From positions 4,064,501 to 4,128,500 of the forward strand of contig JAJFZO010000229.1 in the NCBI GenBank assembly GCA_021397835.1: a DNA stretch of 64,000 bases. Direction: 5' to 3'. Under the pieces are notes generated by a model. That model was not told where the DNA came from and did not search any database. It saw nothing but the letters and a program-made list of their open reading frames with translations. The stretch's first letter is position 1, and each line of letters begins with the position of its first letter. Of the stretch, positions 11,203 through 23,333 are shown one piece after another. Made by a program: the position numbers and the translations under genes. This DNA comes from Moringa oleifera (lineage: Eukaryota; Streptophyta; Magnoliopsida; Brassicales; Moringaceae).

Positions 11203-13818
11203 TCATCGTCTCCTCACAAGAGAATTGTAATGCATCTTCAACAACTCATCAAGCGATACCAGGGACCAGCCTGTCTCCTTTTGGGCAAATACCTTCTGGT
11301 TTAGCGAGTCCACTACTACACTTACATTACCAAAGCCATATATCTGTTGACCATCATGCATCCTGCCAGGTTTAGGCTTAAACAACAATTCATTCTCTTG
11401 TGCAAATGTTTCAATGACTTCTCTCATACTCATCTCGGGCACACCATCCATCTGGGCTGCACCATGTAAGCCAGTTGCAGCTTCCTGTTGAGCACGTACA
11501 GCTGCTCTTTGCTGAGCCTCAAACTGCCTTTGCTCCTGAACCTTAAGATAACTAAGATTCTCTCTCAAACCAGGTTGGACCACCTCTACTCCTTCAGCGG
11601 CCTGTAACATCATGTCAAGACCACGAGTAAGCTGATTCCGGATACTCTCAGTTGCCAAAAGCTCCTGTGGAAGAAGTCCTTTCCATCCCATATACCAGTT
11701 ATTGATCTCCTCAAAGTTGGGATTTGAACACAACCAATGATATAGCACTTGCAGCCACTTGGTAAAGAAGAACCTCTCCATCAAATCAACCATAAGATGA
11801 ATCGGAATGGCAGAGGCCCATGACATAACCCAATAAAACTGGTCCAGATTTTGGTTTGCAGGGTTGATTTGGAACTCTTGCAGTGCAAGCTGCAACTTCG
11901 GAACTATATATCGACGCATGAGCTGTTCCCAACTGGCAGGATCAAAAACAGTCTTCCAAGGCGCCAGTATAGTGTAAGCAGACCCATCACTTGGATGCCA
12001 AGCATCCAGAACATTACTAAGCTTCATTCGTATCATCTGATACAAACACTCCAATTTCTGTCCCAGCATTGGCAGCCATGGATGAACCCAGACATGAATA
12101 GGAACAGTTTCTCGACGCGGGTCCCATGAATCTACAGCTGCTGACAGTTTTGGCATAACCACCGTACTCAAAATAGTGTGAAGAACAGATGATGGTAACA
12201 ATTTTTCCCATGACTCCAAAAATCTCAGCATCGGTTCAGGGTCCCTAGCCTCCCAAGTATTAATACCTGATATTCTCACAGCAGGTAAAACAACTTCCGA
12301 AACCAACTGAGTATAGGGTGTTGCCACATCCCATATATCATGACCATCCTCAACTTCCAAGACTTTCTTCCATAACAATATCACCTCCAACCCATGAGAT
12401 GGACTTCGAAGAGGGTCCCAACCCTGAAACACCCTGATAAACAACGGCAAAGCAAATGAGCAAGCAATGCATGATAAGTTACAAAGTTTATAATCATCAG
12501 GATAATCACGCTGCAAGTCACTGAAACGCGCAGCAAGTGAATTCAATGTCAATGTTCCCAATGAATTCTCCTCCTCAATTCGGCCCAGCTCCCTAACAAT
12601 ATGCTCCATGTTATCCAACAGCTTCTTCTGGCGTGATTCCTCAATCTCCAGTTTCTCCTTCTCTTTCTGCAAGCTTAATGCTGTCTCCCTCTCATTCCTC
12701 AAATCCCTATCAATCTTCTGAATCTCATGCTCTGTCAAGTCCAAAATTAACCTCAAATTATGCTGCAATTCAGGCATCGAAACATCGTTTTCTCTTGCCT
12801 TCTCCTCTGCATCTAAATTCTCCAAGTTCGTCAAAATCCGAACTTGTGGACCCCTCATATCAATCACTGTCTGGCCACCACCAAACCCCTGCTCTTGCTT
12901 CTTCATCAGCAACTCCTCAGCAGTAACATAATCCTCCTTCTTCTTCCCTTTCTTCTTCTTCCAGAGCTGTTTCCCTTTCTCGACCTGCTGCTGCTGTTGC
13001 TGTTGCTGGCTCACAGACACGCTCCCAGTCCTCTTGTCCTCCAGCTGCTGCAGACCAGGCAACTTGGCACCGGTCTCCTTGAAATCATTGAACCCCATTC
13101 CCATGTTCTTGGGCCTCATCTTGGCCTCAATGGGCATAACAATTCCTTGTGCATTCTTCCCAAGGCCACCTCCTTTATACCCCATCTTCTCAAGCAGTTT
13201 CATCCCAATTCCCTTAGTATACTTCTCAAATCCCCCAACATCCCCAGTCCCAACTTCCCTCTTGCCTCCTCCTTGACTCTTCTTCTCCTGCTTAGCTTTC
13301 TCCCTCCTCCTCTGCGCCCCCTCCCTAATCTTCCTCCCAAAATCACCCGGCAATAGACTATCCTCATCACCAACATCACCTTCCTCATCATATTTCTTCC
13401 CAAAAGAATTTGCAGTGTTAAAGCCTAATCCAGACCCCAAACCTAACCCAGCCCTACCATCCCCATCATCATCATAATCAACATATACATCAACATCATT
13501 CTTATCGTTACTATTTTCGTTCTCGTCTCTAGAATTCTTATCAATCTCTTGATTGGGCATGACCGTACCTGTGGAGACGAAGTTGACGGGCTTCGTCAAG
13601 TCAGCTTTGCGACCGAAATCCCGGTCCTTCCGGCGTTTCCTGGACGAGTAGTCATCGTCGGAGTCGGTGTCGTCGGCGAAAATGCCATAGAGGACGTCGT
13701 CTTTTGTCTGCTTCCGCTTCTCTTTGCGCTTCTCGTAGTAAAACTCGCCGTTTATCCACTGACCCCCTTCGAAGTCCTTCTCCATCCCGAATCTTTCCAT
13801 CTCCTGATAGTCGTCCAT
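11203..13818 (-). CDS. STIPL1: G-patch splicing factor of the TFIP11/NTR1 family (STIPL)
   Basis: Single uninterrupted frame of 871 codons, read from ATG at 13818 to TGA at 11203. Family proteins (human TFIP11, yeast Ntr1/Spp382, Arabidopsis STIPL1) work with the Prp43 helicase to disassemble the spliceosome and release the intron lariat. Order of parts: tuftelin-interacting N-terminal domain with [14 protein letters not shown] and YGIFADD (about 1-90); acidic linker; basic coiled segment (about 160-185); G-patch with [20 protein letters not shown] (about 200-245); eight-glutamine run (271-278) followed by a Lys-rich patch; then a long helical GCFC-type domain (about 380-700) with repeated W-containing blocks such as [13 protein letters not shown]. 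The C-terminus ends [17 protein letters not shown]. It is nuclear by family. The paralogue symbol is assumed; the family is certain. Confidence 0.9.
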   Translation of the reverse strand: MDDYQEMERFGMEKDFEGGQWINGEFYYEKRKEKRKQTKDDVLYGIFADDTDSDDDYSSRKRRKDRDFGRKADLTKPVNFVSTGTVMPNQEIDKNSRDENENSNDKNDVDVYVDYDDDGDGRAGLGLGSGLGFNTANSFGKKYDEEGDVGDEDSLLPGDFGRKIREGAQRRREKAKQEKKSQGGGKREVGTGDVGGFEKYTKGIGMKLLEKMGYKGGGLGKNAQGIVMPIEAKMRPKNMGMGFNDFKETGAKLPGLQQLEDKRTGSVSVSQQQQQQQQVEKGKQLWKKKKGKKKEDYVTAEELLMKKQEQGFGGGQTVIDMRGPQVRILTNLENLDAEEKARENDVSMPELQHNLRLILDLTEHEIQKIDRDLRNERETALSLQKEKEKLEIEESRQKKLLDNMEHIVRELGRIEEENSLGTLTLNSLAARFSDLQRDYPDDYKLCNLSCIACSFALPLFIRVFQGWDPLRSPSHGLEVILLWKKVLEVEDGHDIWDVATPYTQLVSEVVLPAVRISGINTWEARDPEPMLRFLESWEKLLPSSVLHTILSTVVMPKLSAAVDSWDPRRETVPIHVWVHPWLPMLGQKLECLYQMIRMKLSNVLDAWHPSDGSAYTILAPWKTVFDPASWEQLMRRYIVPKLQLALQEFQINPANQNLDQFYWVMSWASAIPIHLMVDLMERFFFTKWLQVLYHWLCSNPNFEEINNWYMGWKGLLPQELLATESIRNQLTRGLDMMLQAAEGVEVVQPGLRENLSYLKVQEQRQFEAQQRAAVRAQQEAATGLHGAAQMDGVPEMSMREVIETFAQENELLFKPKPGRMHDGQQIYGFGNVSVVVDSLNQKVFAQKETGWSLVSLDELLKMHYNSLVRRR

Positions 13819-14130
13819 GGTGCGATGAACTGTATCTGCGTAGTTACTTAACTTTACCGCTCCACTTGGAGTCTTGATTGCAAAAAAGGGGAAGAAAAGA
13901 AAAATAGATGATTTGCAAGCTTCGGGCAGGGTTTAAAATTGGCGTAGAGCGTGGCGCGTGGACATCAATTCCAATTTGGAGTAGGAAAGGGATCCCTGAG
14001 CAGAAGGGAACCGCCTCTCACGGTGGTGCTTCATTAATGATCTATGGTTGATGGGTGTAGTCCCTTGCCTTCAGGGCTTGGTTGTGGGCCTCAGGATTAG
14101 CCGGCCGAAGTTGGCTTGGGTCATTGCTGC
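13819..14130. promoter_or_regulatory. Upstream region of the STIPL gene
   Basis: This interval lies directly upstream of the minus-strand STIPL start and is less AT-rich than the DNA beyond 14130. It should contain the leader and core promoter. I do not see a clear TATA box. Confidence 0.35.
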
Positions 14131-15680
14131 ACTCTGCTGAGTATTTTTTCAAAAGGTAAATATTAAAATAAAATATATATTATTTGTTTTTTAAAAAATT
14201 ATAAATTTTGTAAATGAATTTTACATTTTATATTTTTAAAAAAATTTAATTAATAATTTTATATAATAAATTTTGATTTAAAATTTTTCATAAATATAAA
14301 TATTAAAAATATTTTTTAAGTAAATGCTACTTACCTTAAAAAATATTCTCTTTTCTAATTTTTAGCCTGAAGTTTAAAATATTTTTAAATAAATCTTAAA
14401 CTTGATTAATAAAAAATAATTAAATTAAATTTTATTAAAAATTTTAAAAATTAAATATGTTAACATTGAAAATCTTGTATTATAAATTTTAATTTAAAAT
14501 TTTATATAAATATAAAAAAATGCAAACTGCCATAAAAAATTAGTATTTTTGAAATGCTAAAAATATTTTTTTAAAAATTAATAATAAATAGCTATTCAAA
14601 ATTAAGTGATTCACTCGAAATAAGATGTATAACTTACTCGAATCATTTTTAAATAGTTTAGTAATAAAAATATACTTAATTTTTTACAAAGTCATTTGTG
14701 ATTATTTTCCGTTAATTAAAATTTATTTGAAAATATTTTAAAGTTTGAGGTAAAAAAAGGAGATAAAATATTCTTTAAGATTTTAAATGATTTTTATTGT
14801 TTAAAAAATTATACTATCAAAAATTTTAAAAATTCATAAAAACATTTTTAGTGCTCAAAAAATTTTAAAATGTTTTGCGATGATTACTTGAATATTTTTT
14901 TTATATCTATGATAAATTTCGAAATCAAAATATATTATAAAAAATTTTAATTTAAATATTTTCAAAAAATTAAAAATAATATCTAATTTAAGTTAACTAA
15001 AAAATTCATAGATAAAACTAATCTAAAAAATTATAGGATTTGATTGAAAAATTTGAATAGTACAAAGTTTATTTTGAGATTTATTTTTTTAATATTCTAA
15101 TCATTTTCTAAATATAAAGATGCATAAAGTAATTTAATGTGGATCCTAATAAAATTTTGTATAAAATACTCAAAATAATATGAACTTAATATTATAATTT
15201 TTTTTGAACTAGATTGACTGATTTAATTTAAATAAAGTTAATTATAAGTTGATTTGGACTTCAAATAATTTGAATTTGTTAAATAAGAACGAAATGAACT
15301 TAGAATCAAAATAACATAAATCCAACTATTCTAAACCAAAACTTGATTCAAAATTACCCAAAATCAATTTAATTTGATTAATTTGATTTGCTTGATGAAG
15401 AAATTAAACATTAATTTTTTATTAAAATTTGTGCAATGTTAAGTTTTCTAATTGAATCTTTTTCTTGATGATTAAAATGTAAGGAATGATGTTATTTTAA
15501 GTATTACTTTTATATTAAAAAAAATAGGTGTAAATTCTTTGAGGATTTTAGTTGCTTTTCTCTGCTAGGTGTTTTAAGTTAAGAATTATAGAATTTTTAC
15601 CTTTGTTGTTTTCTAGGTTGTTTGAGCTAAAGTAACTAAAAATGTACTTAGGTCAACCTAAGAGGTTTTGGTATTTTTCT
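14130..15680. other. Very AT-rich intergenic DNA
   Basis: About 1.5 kb made largely of A/T runs with stops in all frames. Its composition resembles 22550-23030, on the other side of the transposon block. That suggests both are parts of one AT-rich tract split by insertions, but no exact shared sequence could be shown. Confidence 0.5.
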
Positions 15681-17430
15681 TCTAAGAGACCCTTCTTTTT
15701 TACTTCTAATCTTCCCGAGGCAATGAAGTATTAAAGATAGTATCATTTTTAAGTGCTCAAGAATAAAATTCTCCTTAATATTAATCAGTGAACCTTTCCC
15801 GTCCAAGACTATGGTAGCAATACCACCCTCAATGAGTCCTTGCTGCTTCTAGGTAGACTTTGGCAAGCAGCAAGAAGACTCTAGTTATGTCAGTATATTT
15901 TGAGGAGGCTTGGATTGCTAAAGTACCTTCTCACCTAATTTCATAAGAGCTTCCCCTTATGTCATCCACGAGAGAGCCTTCTAACCTGCCTTTCATTCTA
16001 TCTTTAGTAAGAGTCTACTTTAGCCTACTTTTCTTGTCTTTTCTGGGACTTCCTTCCCTCATCAAGAGATCCCTTTCTAGCAAAGCTCCTAACCCTTTTC
16101 CTTTAGCTGAATCGGAGTCTTCATCATCAGTAAAGAATTTTTTACTGTGATGTGAATTTTTATGCCTTTGGTAGACTATCATTGACTTTTTTTATTCATC
16201 TTTTGTAGATCACTTCCTAATCATGCCTAGCGGTGGAAAGAGAAACTCTGAGAAGGTGGTAAAGGTGGTTGAGAAGACACCTTTAGGCTCATCTTCTAAG
16301 AAAGGCAAGATGGTAGCAATCTTCATGTAAAAAGTAGGTGCTCAGCAGAGTGCTCCACCTAGAATAATGACCTTCGCAGACTTCTTATCCTAGTAGAAGC
16401 CTGCAACTATCACCACTTTTTCTCCAACCCAAGATATTAAGAAAATCATTCATGAAGTGGTTCTACTTATCTCTACTTCATCAATACTATCAAACAAGAA
16501 GATGATGCATTTGGAAATGATGTCTAACTTCCTGGCCAAGGTAAAACTCATTCACTTTTGCTATTTTTTTCATTATTTATCCATAATTTCTTTTAGTTAT
16601 AGGCTGTTCAAGAGTCTGTTATAATATCAGAGGAATGTAAGATTTAGAGCCGAGTAGAATTTCTATTCTACGAGGCTAAGAAGGCTCTCATGGAGGCTAA
16701 AAAAAGAGGAGCTAAATTGATAGTTGAAGTCTTATCTTTTAATGACAGTTCTAATAAAACTGTAGTTAAAGGGGGGCCTTTAATCAACAATTATCCAGGT
16801 TCCCTCTTCTGCATTTTGTTGGCAGTAGCGAAGAAAGTATGCCTCACGAGTGGGCACCAAAGAAAGAGGCAAGAGGATAGCTGCAGACACCATCGTTTGT
16901 ATTGAATGACCACTATAACATGAAGCGATACAATAAACACGTTTCAATTGCAAAGCATTTGAAGATCATAAACAATAATAATTTAAAATGTTTTTGTTAT
17001 TAAACTTCTCATCAATTAATTGCATCAGAGTAGCATGGATTACAAAGAATAAAAGAGTCTCTCAAGTGAAAAACATTCAAGTGAAAGAAACCGTTAGAGA
17101 ATGCTTTTCTTTTCAACATATCATCTTAAAATCATGCAAGATCTTAGTTCTTTAGTTATAAGCCAAAAAAATAGCAGTACCTTTTCCTTAAGTCGGATAT
17201 TTTCGACATGAAGTCCTTCAAATTTAGCAACAAACCCCCAGCACCTTCCTTATGGTCCCAACACCAGCCCCCACCCCAGCCCCAATCGTTGAGCCCGTTG
17301 TGTTTGGTACCAATGAACCAATGAATGATCTTGATGATCAGTAGTAACTCCAGGTACTGCAACTTCCTCCTGATGCTGCTCGAAAACCAAAAGGCAAGTC
17401 CCTAGCTCTAAAAAGAAAAAAGTAGGTGCA
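15680..17430 (+). pseudogene. Transposon-derived remnant of uncertain family, probably internal part of a CACTA element
   Basis: Short broken frames occur on the plus strand, e.g. a Ser/Lys-rich start at about 16223 (MPSGGKRNSEK) and a Pro-rich stretch near 17245-17290 (PTPAPTPAPIVEP). None reaches gene length. The segment is followed directly by a CACTA-type terminus at 17799, so it may be what is left of that element's interior. I recognise no transposase domain. It could also be an unrelated decayed retroelement. Confidence 0.3.
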
Positions 17431-17439
17431 TGGTTGATT

Positions 17440-17799
17440 AATAAGTGATACAGCTTTTAAGGGGCCAGAACTAGCGTGAAGAGCACGGGATGGCCTTCAA
17501 CGCAGTTCTGGCAGAACTGGCATATTCTTTAATTCCCTTGTGACTGAAGGCCTTTAACGCCAGTTATTTAAGAACTGGCGTGAAAGGCTCCAAGATGATT
17601 TTTCAACACTATTTCTTATTTAATTGGCATGAAAGGCTAGTCTTTAACGTCAGTTTATTGTTAACAGATGTTAAAGACCTCATTTTTAATGACAGTTTTA
17701 GGATAACTATCATTAAAAGTGTTAATAAACTTTTTAATGATAGTTTTTTGAATATCTGTCATTAAATTAGTGTCACTTATTACAATTTTTGTAGTAGTG
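17440..17799. mobile_element. Right end of a CACTA (En/Spm) transposon with subterminal repeats
   Basis: The last 19 bases (17781-17799), read on the minus strand, are CACTACTACAAAAATTGTA, the usual CACTA terminal inverted repeat. The 340 bp inside it are filled with short direct and inverted repeats around CTTTAACG(C/T)CAGTT, ACTGGCGTGAAAGGC and TTAATGATAGTTTTTTGAATA. Such repeats are typical of CACTA subterminal transposase-binding regions. I found no matching left end within the window, so the element is incomplete or its other end is too diverged. Confidence 0.65.
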
Positions 17800-17929
17800 T
17801 TACCAGATTCTCCCTCTAATTTTTAATTTCTCCCGCAGTCGATCATATTTAAATAGTATTCTTTAAGAGAGACATTGTTGTTCTTCAAACTATTTGCTGG
17901 CAGTGGCACCTCTGATTCCTATGATTCTA

Positions 17930-19350
17930 GTAAGGGTAAAATTTCACTATCGACAACGTCCATACCAATACTAATTATGTTAAATTTTGTCGAACCCTTC
18001 ACCATTGAAATTAAAACCTCTAGAGATGAAACTGGAGCAATGTTTATGTAGCACAACAAGCCTATGGTCTATATAAGCAAAACATTGAGTGTCACAAAGC
18101 AACATTGGTCTATATATGCTAAAGAAATGTTGGTCATAGTTGAAGCCATATATATATGGAGATCATACTTGTTGGAAAGAAAATTCTACGTCAAAACTAA
18201 TTAATAGAGTCTCAAATTCTTCTTGGATTAAAGGATAGCAAACCTTTAGCAGCAAAAATAGGTGACGAAGTTAAGGGGGTATATATATGATTATGAAATT
18301 ATATATTAATCGGGTTGTGAAAATGCAATGCACTATCTAAAAGGAGTAATGGCCCTTTTTTAAATGTTACACATGTTTCTAGTGTGGATATTTGGAAAGA
18401 TATACGTTAAGCCTCCAAAAGTGATAATTGTATACAAAACATGAAGCAACAAATTAGTGATCATCAATACAACAAATTTGGATGGAAAGATGGATTACTA
18501 TTTTAAAAAGATCGAGTCATAGCTCTTACAACACCTCTTTTACTATTGTAGCTTTTGTATAAAGCATATGACTACAAAGTTGGTGTTATTTTAGGGTTTT
18601 GTGAACTTATGAGAAGCTATGACAACAGCTGCATTGGCTAAATATGAATAAGGTTGCTCGAGACTATGCATGAAATTATGATACTTGAATAGGTTAAGAC
18701 AGATGTTAGCTTTAGTCGGGCTCCTATAACCCCTATTAATTTCAAACAAGTTGTGGGAGGATATCATTCTTGATTTCATTAAAGGCCTATCGAATTCAAA
18801 TGAAAAGAGTATAATCACGGTTGTGGTTGATAGGTTAAGTTAAGTTGTCCATTTTGTTCCTTTGTCACATCCTTTTTATAGCTAACTTCATAGCTGAAAA
18901 ATTCATTGATGGCATTGTTAAACTTCATGGAATGTCAAGGTCCATTATTAGTGACTGAGATCTCATTTTTATTAGTCACTTTTAGTAAAAAGAAAAAAAT
19001 TCAAATTGTCAAGGTCCAAATTGAAACTCAATTCATCATTCTAACCATAAATCAATGGCCAATTTGAAGTTGTGAACCATTGCGTTCAGTAATATCTTTG
19101 ATACTTTGTTCACCAATGGTCATGCCAAATGGAGTAAGTATTTGGCTTGGATTGAATATTGGTATAACACAACATATCATGACTCTACCTAGATGACCCA
19201 TTTTCAAGCCTTGTATGGTTAACCACTATCTCCCATTCTAGCTTATCTCCATGGCACTTCACCTATGTAAGAAGTGGATCATAATCTAAGCACCCAAGAC
19301 GAGTTACTGCAGTAACTTAAAACTAATGGCTAATTCCATTAATCGAATAG
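17930..19350 (+). pseudogene. Decayed Ty3/Gypsy pol fragment (RNase H and integrase)
   Basis: In broken frames on the plus strand I can follow the end of reverse transcriptase/RNase H (VYISKTLSV, IYAKEMLVIVEAIYIWRSY, then LGRKFYVKT). The integrase core follows near 18760-18840 (WEDIILDFIKGL, then IITVVVDRL) and its distal part near 19070-19220 (AEYWYNT-like and LYG-like blocks). Stops and frameshifts are numerous. Gag, protease and most of the reverse transcriptase are absent. This is a dead, truncated retrotransposon of the chromovirus-like Gypsy group. Confidence 0.7.
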
Positions 19351-19479
19351 AGCAAGTGGCCAATTTTAGATAAAGAGAAATATGTTTTGAAATCAGAGGG
19401 TTCTTCTTAAATTACAACTGTATTGATAATAAACAGTATTCAAATAAAGATCAAAAGCGTTCTAAGTCAATTATATGGC

Positions 19480-19868
19480 CTTTATCTTATCATACAGAAA
19501 ATGGGACTGATAAGGACAAATTTGATCCACCTTTAAGAAACCTATGATTCACATAAGGCATTTCACTTATCAACATGAGGACAAGTCATATTTGTGATCC
19601 AATGTTAGGAATACCTTCTAAACAAATATATTAAGACATCCACAAGTATGTTCTAAGCATACTAAACCATATTATTCATTAGCAAAAACTCTATTCTCAT
19701 GGAGAACTAACTTGACAGTCGGAGGGTACCTCAATCGTTTGACGATACCCCTTTGATTGTGCTTCTATTTTGCATATTCCATATTGAAATCTTAATATTT
19801 CAAACACATTCATAGATTTCACCTTCACATGTCATCATTAGGCTACTGGACATTTTCTGATAGCATCA
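19480..19868 (+). repeat. Probable 5' LTR of a Ty3/Gypsy element
   Basis: A non-coding segment ends just before TTTGGTGTCGTCTATAAGAA (from about 19869). That is a degenerate form of the TTGGCGCCGTCTGTGGGAA sequence that commonly follows the 5' LTR of plant Gypsy elements. The left border is an estimate. No second LTR copy was found. Confidence 0.4.
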
Positions 19869-22550
19869 TTTGGTGTCGTCTATAAGAATCTGCAATAAAA
19901 GCCATCACCCTTTATTGATCATTATTAGTACTCCGGTCAAACATGTCTCTTAAGACATGATCATTTAGCCAAGTGGTTGATAACCAAGACTCTCATGTCA
20001 TCTCGACTAACCTATCAACTGTACAACATGCAGCTATAATGACAACAATTCCCTATGCTGGCACATCTTCCCAAGTGTTTCCTCTCACTAGTGGTAACCC
20101 CAGACTACCCTACCAACACCTATGATATCACCATACGCCTATATCCTTGCTATCCCAACTTTTCCACCCATAGACCCTCCTAATGTTTAAGCACTTCCTC
20201 AAACAGATGCATTGGCGCCCCTAAGTCAATGCATGGACCAAATAACCAACATATTGAACATATTGACGCATCAACAAATATCACAAAGAGGACAACATCA
20301 CCCTCAACCATCGATTCATCAACTCCCTACTTAGATGTCACATGAAGCAATTGATGATGTGGTATAAAACCACTATAAGGTGGAATATGAGGTCAAGGAC
20401 GAAGAGGCCATCAAATTAATGAAAGGGAAAAAGGTGGTAAATGAATGCTTTTAGGCATCTTGACACTTGAAAGAGGAAGAGATGGGCAAACTAAAAATAA
20501 AAGTGTAGTTTCTCATGAACGCTCAAAAGCATAGAAATGACATTAATATAAAAGAACAATAAGTCGCAGGATGTCTATTGGCAATAGAGATTCTTCCTGA
20601 ACCTGTGCCAAATTGAAGCTACTTCAAATAGAAATTTTTGACAGTATGACAGATCCGTAAGACCACATTGAATGGTTTGCGATAATGCAAAATCTTCAAC
20701 GGTTGTCAAACGTCATGAAGGTAAAGCATTCCTGGTCTCGTTAGTGAAGGCAATTAGACGATGGTATAACTCTTTCCCACTTGATTCTATTAACTTATTT
20801 AATTCCCTTAAAAATTCTATTCTTACGATGCTTTGTACGTAACATGGTCAAAAAATAAGAAGTAGCTACTTTAGAGGTGAAGGCCTTGGATCAATTAGTG
20901 GCGTTCTCAGTCGTCAAGGAAGTGATGTTAGTAGGAGCCTTTCACGATGCACTTAGTAGAAAGATATCGAAGAACCTAGAAGAATTACTCCTGAAAGCGA
21001 AGAAGTACATTAATGAAGGAAAGGAAAATAGGAGAAAGATTGAGATCCAGCAATATATGGTAAATGCTGTAAAAGTTAAGGTATGAAAGATAAAAAATGC
21101 CCTTTGTTTAACCTCGAAAGGACGAACAAGGAAAAAAAAAAGAGATAAAGATCCTCAAGGTAAGAGCCTACAAGGAAATCATAGGGATAATTATGATGAA
21201 CGAAGGTATACCACCTTCATAGTCTCAAGGAGGCATTAAAAAACGACCCTTCAAGTGAGGTGGTCGAAGTGGATACATTCAAATCTAAAAGAAAAGAAAA
21301 GAAACCACAATAAATACTACCACTTCCACTAAGACCATGGGCATGATGTGGAAGAGTGCCAACAATTAAAGAAAGAGATAGAGGAGGTGATATGAAAAGG
21401 GCAGTTTTTGAGGTATGTTAATAAATCTAGAAGGAAGAGCCCCCAGCTAGTGCAAAAGAGGAGAGAAAGGGAGAAACAAAGAAAAGAGCCCTAGCCCACT
21501 AGCAACAAAACGTACAAGTTATTAATGATGAGGATATCTAAGATATCAACCTAATTGCTAGCGGACTAGGCATGAACATGATAGTTAGGGGACTAGCTTC
21601 AAAAAGAGAAATCTCATTTGGAAGAAAAGCCTATGCAAGAAAAAGAGAAAAGTGCCACGAGGTCAAGAATGACCTCAAACAATAAATGTTGTAAGATCTT
21701 CTGATGCCGACTTGGAAGGGTTATCACCCTGCACCAAGATCCATTGTTTGTCACCATGAGAATGGCTAATAAAAATGCAAAATGTTATTTTGGTAGATCA
21801 TGGAAGTTTAGCAAATATTTTGTATTGCTAGACCTTTGAAAGGATGTGACTAAGTACAGAAAGTTTGAGACCTTTTTTCACTTAGTTAATAGCCTTTGGA
21901 AGGTCGGATGTAACCATAGGAGTAATCACTTTACTAATCACTGATAAAACGACATCGATCCAAAAAACTATTATGATTAATTTTTAATGGCAAAGGCACC
22001 ATCTGCATACAATGCCATAATTGGACAATTGTGTTTAAATACCTTACAAGCTATTACGTCCCCGTACCTGGCAATGAAATTTCCCACTGCGGGCAGAGTG
22101 ACGACGATGAAAAGAGACCAGCAGACTGCACGTTAGTGTTACTTCACTTTTCTAAAGGACAAGCCTCAACTAATATGTTAGATTACCCTAAACCATAGAG
22201 CGAAAAAGTTCATAGCTTCTCGAAGAGGTACTGATTAGAGAAGAGTCTAACTAAATGACCAAAATAAGCATGAAGCTTGAAAGGAAAGAATGAGAGCAAT
22301 TGTAAATTTTTTAAAAGCTAATGTTGATGTTTTTGCATAGACAGCAGCGGATCTGCTAGGGATTGACCCTAAAATGATTGTCCATAAATTGAGTGTTGAT
22401 CCTACAATTAAGCCTATTCGACAATAAAAAGGACTTTCTTTAAAGAATCTAGTAGGCGATTAAACAAGAAATGCAGGCGTTGTAACAGGCAATATTCATC
22501 ATGGAAGTAAGGTACGTAAAATGGTTGGCCAATGTCATTAAAGTAAATCT
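19869..22550 (+). mobile_element. 5' half of a Ty3/Gypsy retrotransposon (gag and part of pol), decayed
   Basis: After the primer-binding-like site comes a gag region. The retrotransposon gag domain is visible at about 20645-21060 (DPEDHIEWFA-like start, RRWYNSFPLDSINLFNSL-like core, then ALDQLVAFSVVKEVMLVGAF with LLLKAKKYINEGKE). A weak aspartic-protease-like patch (VDHGSLANILY) follows near 21790. The coding potential ends in early pol near 22500 and the DNA then turns AT-rich. All frames are broken. The 3' part and 3' LTR are missing. Confidence 0.55.
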
Positions 22551-23030
22551 TAAATTATGTATTTTTTAAATTTAAATCTTGTTTTAATTTTTTATTATAT
22601 ATTTAAAGTCAATTTCAATCACATCAAAAACTGTAAAAATTAAAAATACTCAAATAAAAAATTTTTGTAAAAAATTTTGACTTAAAATTTTACAAAAACA
22701 TAAAACAAATGATAAAGTTACAATCATAAAAAAAATTAAAAATTTTGTGTACTAAAAATATTTTATTATTTTATATTATTAGGATTTATAAAAAATAACT
22801 TATAAATTAAAAATTATTTAAATTCAATAAATACACTTAAAATTAAATATAAAATTTATTTAAATTATTTTTAAATTACTTCTACGATAAAAATATCATT
22901 AATTTTATATAATTATTTAAATCAAAATACAAATTAATTTAAATTAAAATTTAAATACATAATTAATAAAATTAAAATTAAAATTAAAATTTTTATTTAA
23001 ATTTTTTTATATTTATCTAATATTTGATTA
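22551..23030. other. AT-rich intergenic DNA
   Basis: Homogeneous A/T-rich sequence without open frames, between a truncated Gypsy element and the MEX1 promoter region. About 300 bp of more mixed composition then lead to the MEX1 start. They end in a TC-rich leader (about 23245-23330). Confidence 0.5.
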
Positions 23031-23333
23031 ACTGAAAAATGGTATGAAATTTCATGTAGCATGTGGGTCTCGTGGCACATAGTCACATACCCTGCCAACG
23101 GGATAGCCGCTTCTCGGATCTGGTAATAAAGTTGACTCAAAGCTCTCCGTTCCATTAAATATCTCACATGTCCCAAAACATGAAGCCATACTTTCACAAG
23201 CAGCAGATACTTGCACCGCCGTCCAGGTGTCACCTCGAGATTTGGACACACACATCTCCTCAATCTACACTTTCTCTTTATTCTCTACTTCATAGCCTCT
23301 CTTTCACTCTCTTATCTGTTCGGTTTCACTTCA

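Noticed and set aside
12844..13356. 170-codon plus-strand open frame opposite STIPL, Leu-rich
   Set aside because: It is the antisense shadow of the Lys/Glu-rich STIPL reading frame; low complexity, no domain.
23211..23333. Upstream extension of MEX1 exon 1
   Set aside because: The frame is open but starts without ATG; the leader is TC-rich and the family N-terminus fits MAKSMAVPL at 23334.
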